From assembly GCA_021809105.1 (NCBI GenBank), contig JAKBAM010000012.1:1-64000 (forward strand): DNA of 64,000 nt, written 5' to 3'. The DNA comes from Actinomycetes bacterium. GTDB lineage: Bacteria > Actinomycetota > Acidimicrobiia > Acidimicrobiales > Palsa-688. The first letter of the stretch is position 1; each line of letters begins with the position of its first letter. The notes beneath the pieces are model-generated. The model had not been told where the DNA came from. It made no database searches and saw only the letters and a list, made by a program, of their open reading frames with translations. The translations under genes were made by a program, and so were the position numbers. Positions 59,705 to 64,000 of this stretch are shown one piece after another.

Positions 59705-59985
59705 CGAGGCAGGCGCCCGGCTTCGCGCATTGCCTGGGCGAGCTGGTCGGCGTCGAGATAGTCACCGGCGTCGATGGCGGCTCGGCCTCGGGCGTGGGCG
59801 GCGAGCAGCTCCGGGTCGGAGAGCACGGCGATGGTGTCCTGCAGGATGTCGTAGTCATCTGCGGAGAGCAGCACAGCGGCCCGGTGTCCGTTGCGGGTGA
59901 TCTCGAAGCGCTCATGGGTAGTCGTCGCCTCGTCGATCAACTTCGACAGGTGGGCTCGGGCATCGGCGACCGGCAGCGTTGTCAC
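59701..59985 (-). CDS. Phd/YefM-family antitoxin
   Basis: Antitoxin of 94 residues. MTTLPVADARAHLSKLIDEA followed by HERFEITRNGHRAAVLLSAD is the Phd/YefM signature; the C-terminus (ARGRAAIDAGDYLDADQLAQ) binds the toxin. GTG was chosen as start because TAGGAT lies seven bases upstream and the family normally begins MTTLP; an ATG six bases earlier would sit almost on the -10 element. Confidence 0.88.
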   Translation of the reverse strand: MTTLPVADARAHLSKLIDEATTTHERFEITRNGHRAAVLLSADDYDILQDTIAVLSDPELLAAHARGRAAIDAGDYLDADQLAQAMREAGRLPR

Positions 59986-59992
59986 GTACATA

Positions 59993-60023
59993 ATCCTAGC
60001 GTATTCAGGGCAACCGTACGCTA
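59993..60023 (-). promoter_or_regulatory. Leaderless promoter and operator of the Phd/RelE-type operon
   Basis: On the minus strand TAGGAT is followed by seven bases and the GTG start. TAGCGTA (59997-60003) and TACGCTA (60017-60023) are perfect inverted 7-bp arms with a 13-base spacer overlapping this promoter, a likely antitoxin binding site. Confidence 0.6.
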
Positions 60024-60073
60024 TGGGGTCCCCGTACCGCCGGGGGCTTCGATCGCTTCGAGGCCCAAAACCC

Positions 60074-60102
60074 TTGACCGGGGGCCCCGGTTGCCTTACC
60101 CT
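60074..60102 (+). promoter_or_regulatory. Promoter P1 of rpoBC
   Basis: TTGACC, a 17-base spacer and TACCCT fit a housekeeping sigma factor promoter, about 170 bases before the rpoB start. Confidence 0.6.
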
Positions 60103-60134
60103 CGACGACAAATCCACGTTCCCGCAGAAGGCGG

Positions 60135-60164
60135 TTGCCCTTCTCCTGCCCGAGGTCCTAGACT
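60135..60164 (+). promoter_or_regulatory. Possible promoter P2 of rpoBC
   Basis: TTGCCC, an 18-base spacer and TAGACT, about 110 bases before rpoB. Weaker than P1 but the -10 is good. Confidence 0.4.
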
Positions 60165-60275
60165 GGGCAGTTGCCGTGGTCCCTCCCCTTGCAATCCGAG
60201 CCGCTTCGTCGCGGCCCGGCTGCGTCTTCACGGCCAGCTCAGCCAGCTCACCCATCCTCCCCCAGGAGTAGGCCC

Positions 60276-64000
<3,725 letters not shown>

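Overview
This window comes from a high-GC actinobacterium. The evidence is an Lsr2 nucleoid protein, a mycofactocin-type SDR, an actinobacterial three-gene succinate dehydrogenase, DUF2510 and CsoR proteins, TTG/GTG starts, and many ATGA/GTGA overlaps. The sulfotransferase/DUF1214 pairs, KaiBC and SpoIIE phosphatases suggest a deep lineage such as Acidimicrobiia, but that placement is tentative. I see no rRNA, tRNA, CRISPR array, integrase or intact insertion sequence.

Layout. 1-3.2 kb: sulfotransferase, DUF1214 protein and mycofactocin-type SDR. 3.2-8.1 kb: membrane protein plus sulfite-oxidase-like molybdoenzyme, a HigBA-like toxin-antitoxin locus with a frameshifted toxin, and a CsoR-controlled permease. 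8.1-15.3 kb: hydrolase, DUF2510 protein, rplA, lsr2, rplJ-rplL behind an L10-type leader, a UDP-sugar dehydrogenase and a VapBC pair. 15.3-22.5 kb: a signalling block with an anti-sigma-like ATPase/GAF protein facing a kaiC-kaiB-SpoIIE phosphatase operon. 22.5-31.8 kb: sdhCAB, a divergent LysR gene, a xanthine-dehydrogenase-family operon and an esterase. 32.1-38.4 kb: DUF72 protein, SMP-30 lactonase, IclR regulator, a second DUF1214/sulfotransferase pair and an HTH/nucleotidyltransferase pair. 38.4-49.4 kb: peptidoglycan hydrolase, PBP2, VOC protein, flavoprotein, secreted glycosidase, MazEF-type pair, acyl-CoA dehydrogenase-like protein and a second SpoIIE phosphatase. 49.7-60 kb: a complete kdp potassium operon with KdpD split into two genes, proS and a Phd/RelE-type pair. 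60.1-64 kb: rpoB and the start of rpoC.

Five points stand out. (1) KaiC, KaiB and a PAS-PAS-GAF-PP2C-HATPase phosphatase form one tight operon, which suggests a Kai timer or oligomer wired to partner-switching signalling. (2) A shared box, GTATAYCAGCAT, lies in front of the SDR, the SMP-30 lactonase and the second DUF1214 gene, linking two clusters 30 kb apart that carry paralogous sulfotransferase/DUF1214 cassettes. (3) The HigB-like toxin carries a frameshift at the edge of a perfect 18-bp inverted repeat, as expected of a hairpin-templated mutation. (4) The usual rplKAJL-rpoBC block is broken up: rplA, rplJL and rpoBC are separate units and rpoB has its own promoters. (5) KdpD is split into a sensor/USP protein and a DUF4118-GAF kinase at opposite ends of the kdp operon. 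Four unrelated genes also carry short in-frame tandem repeats, and several toxin-antitoxin operons begin with leaderless-type promoters.
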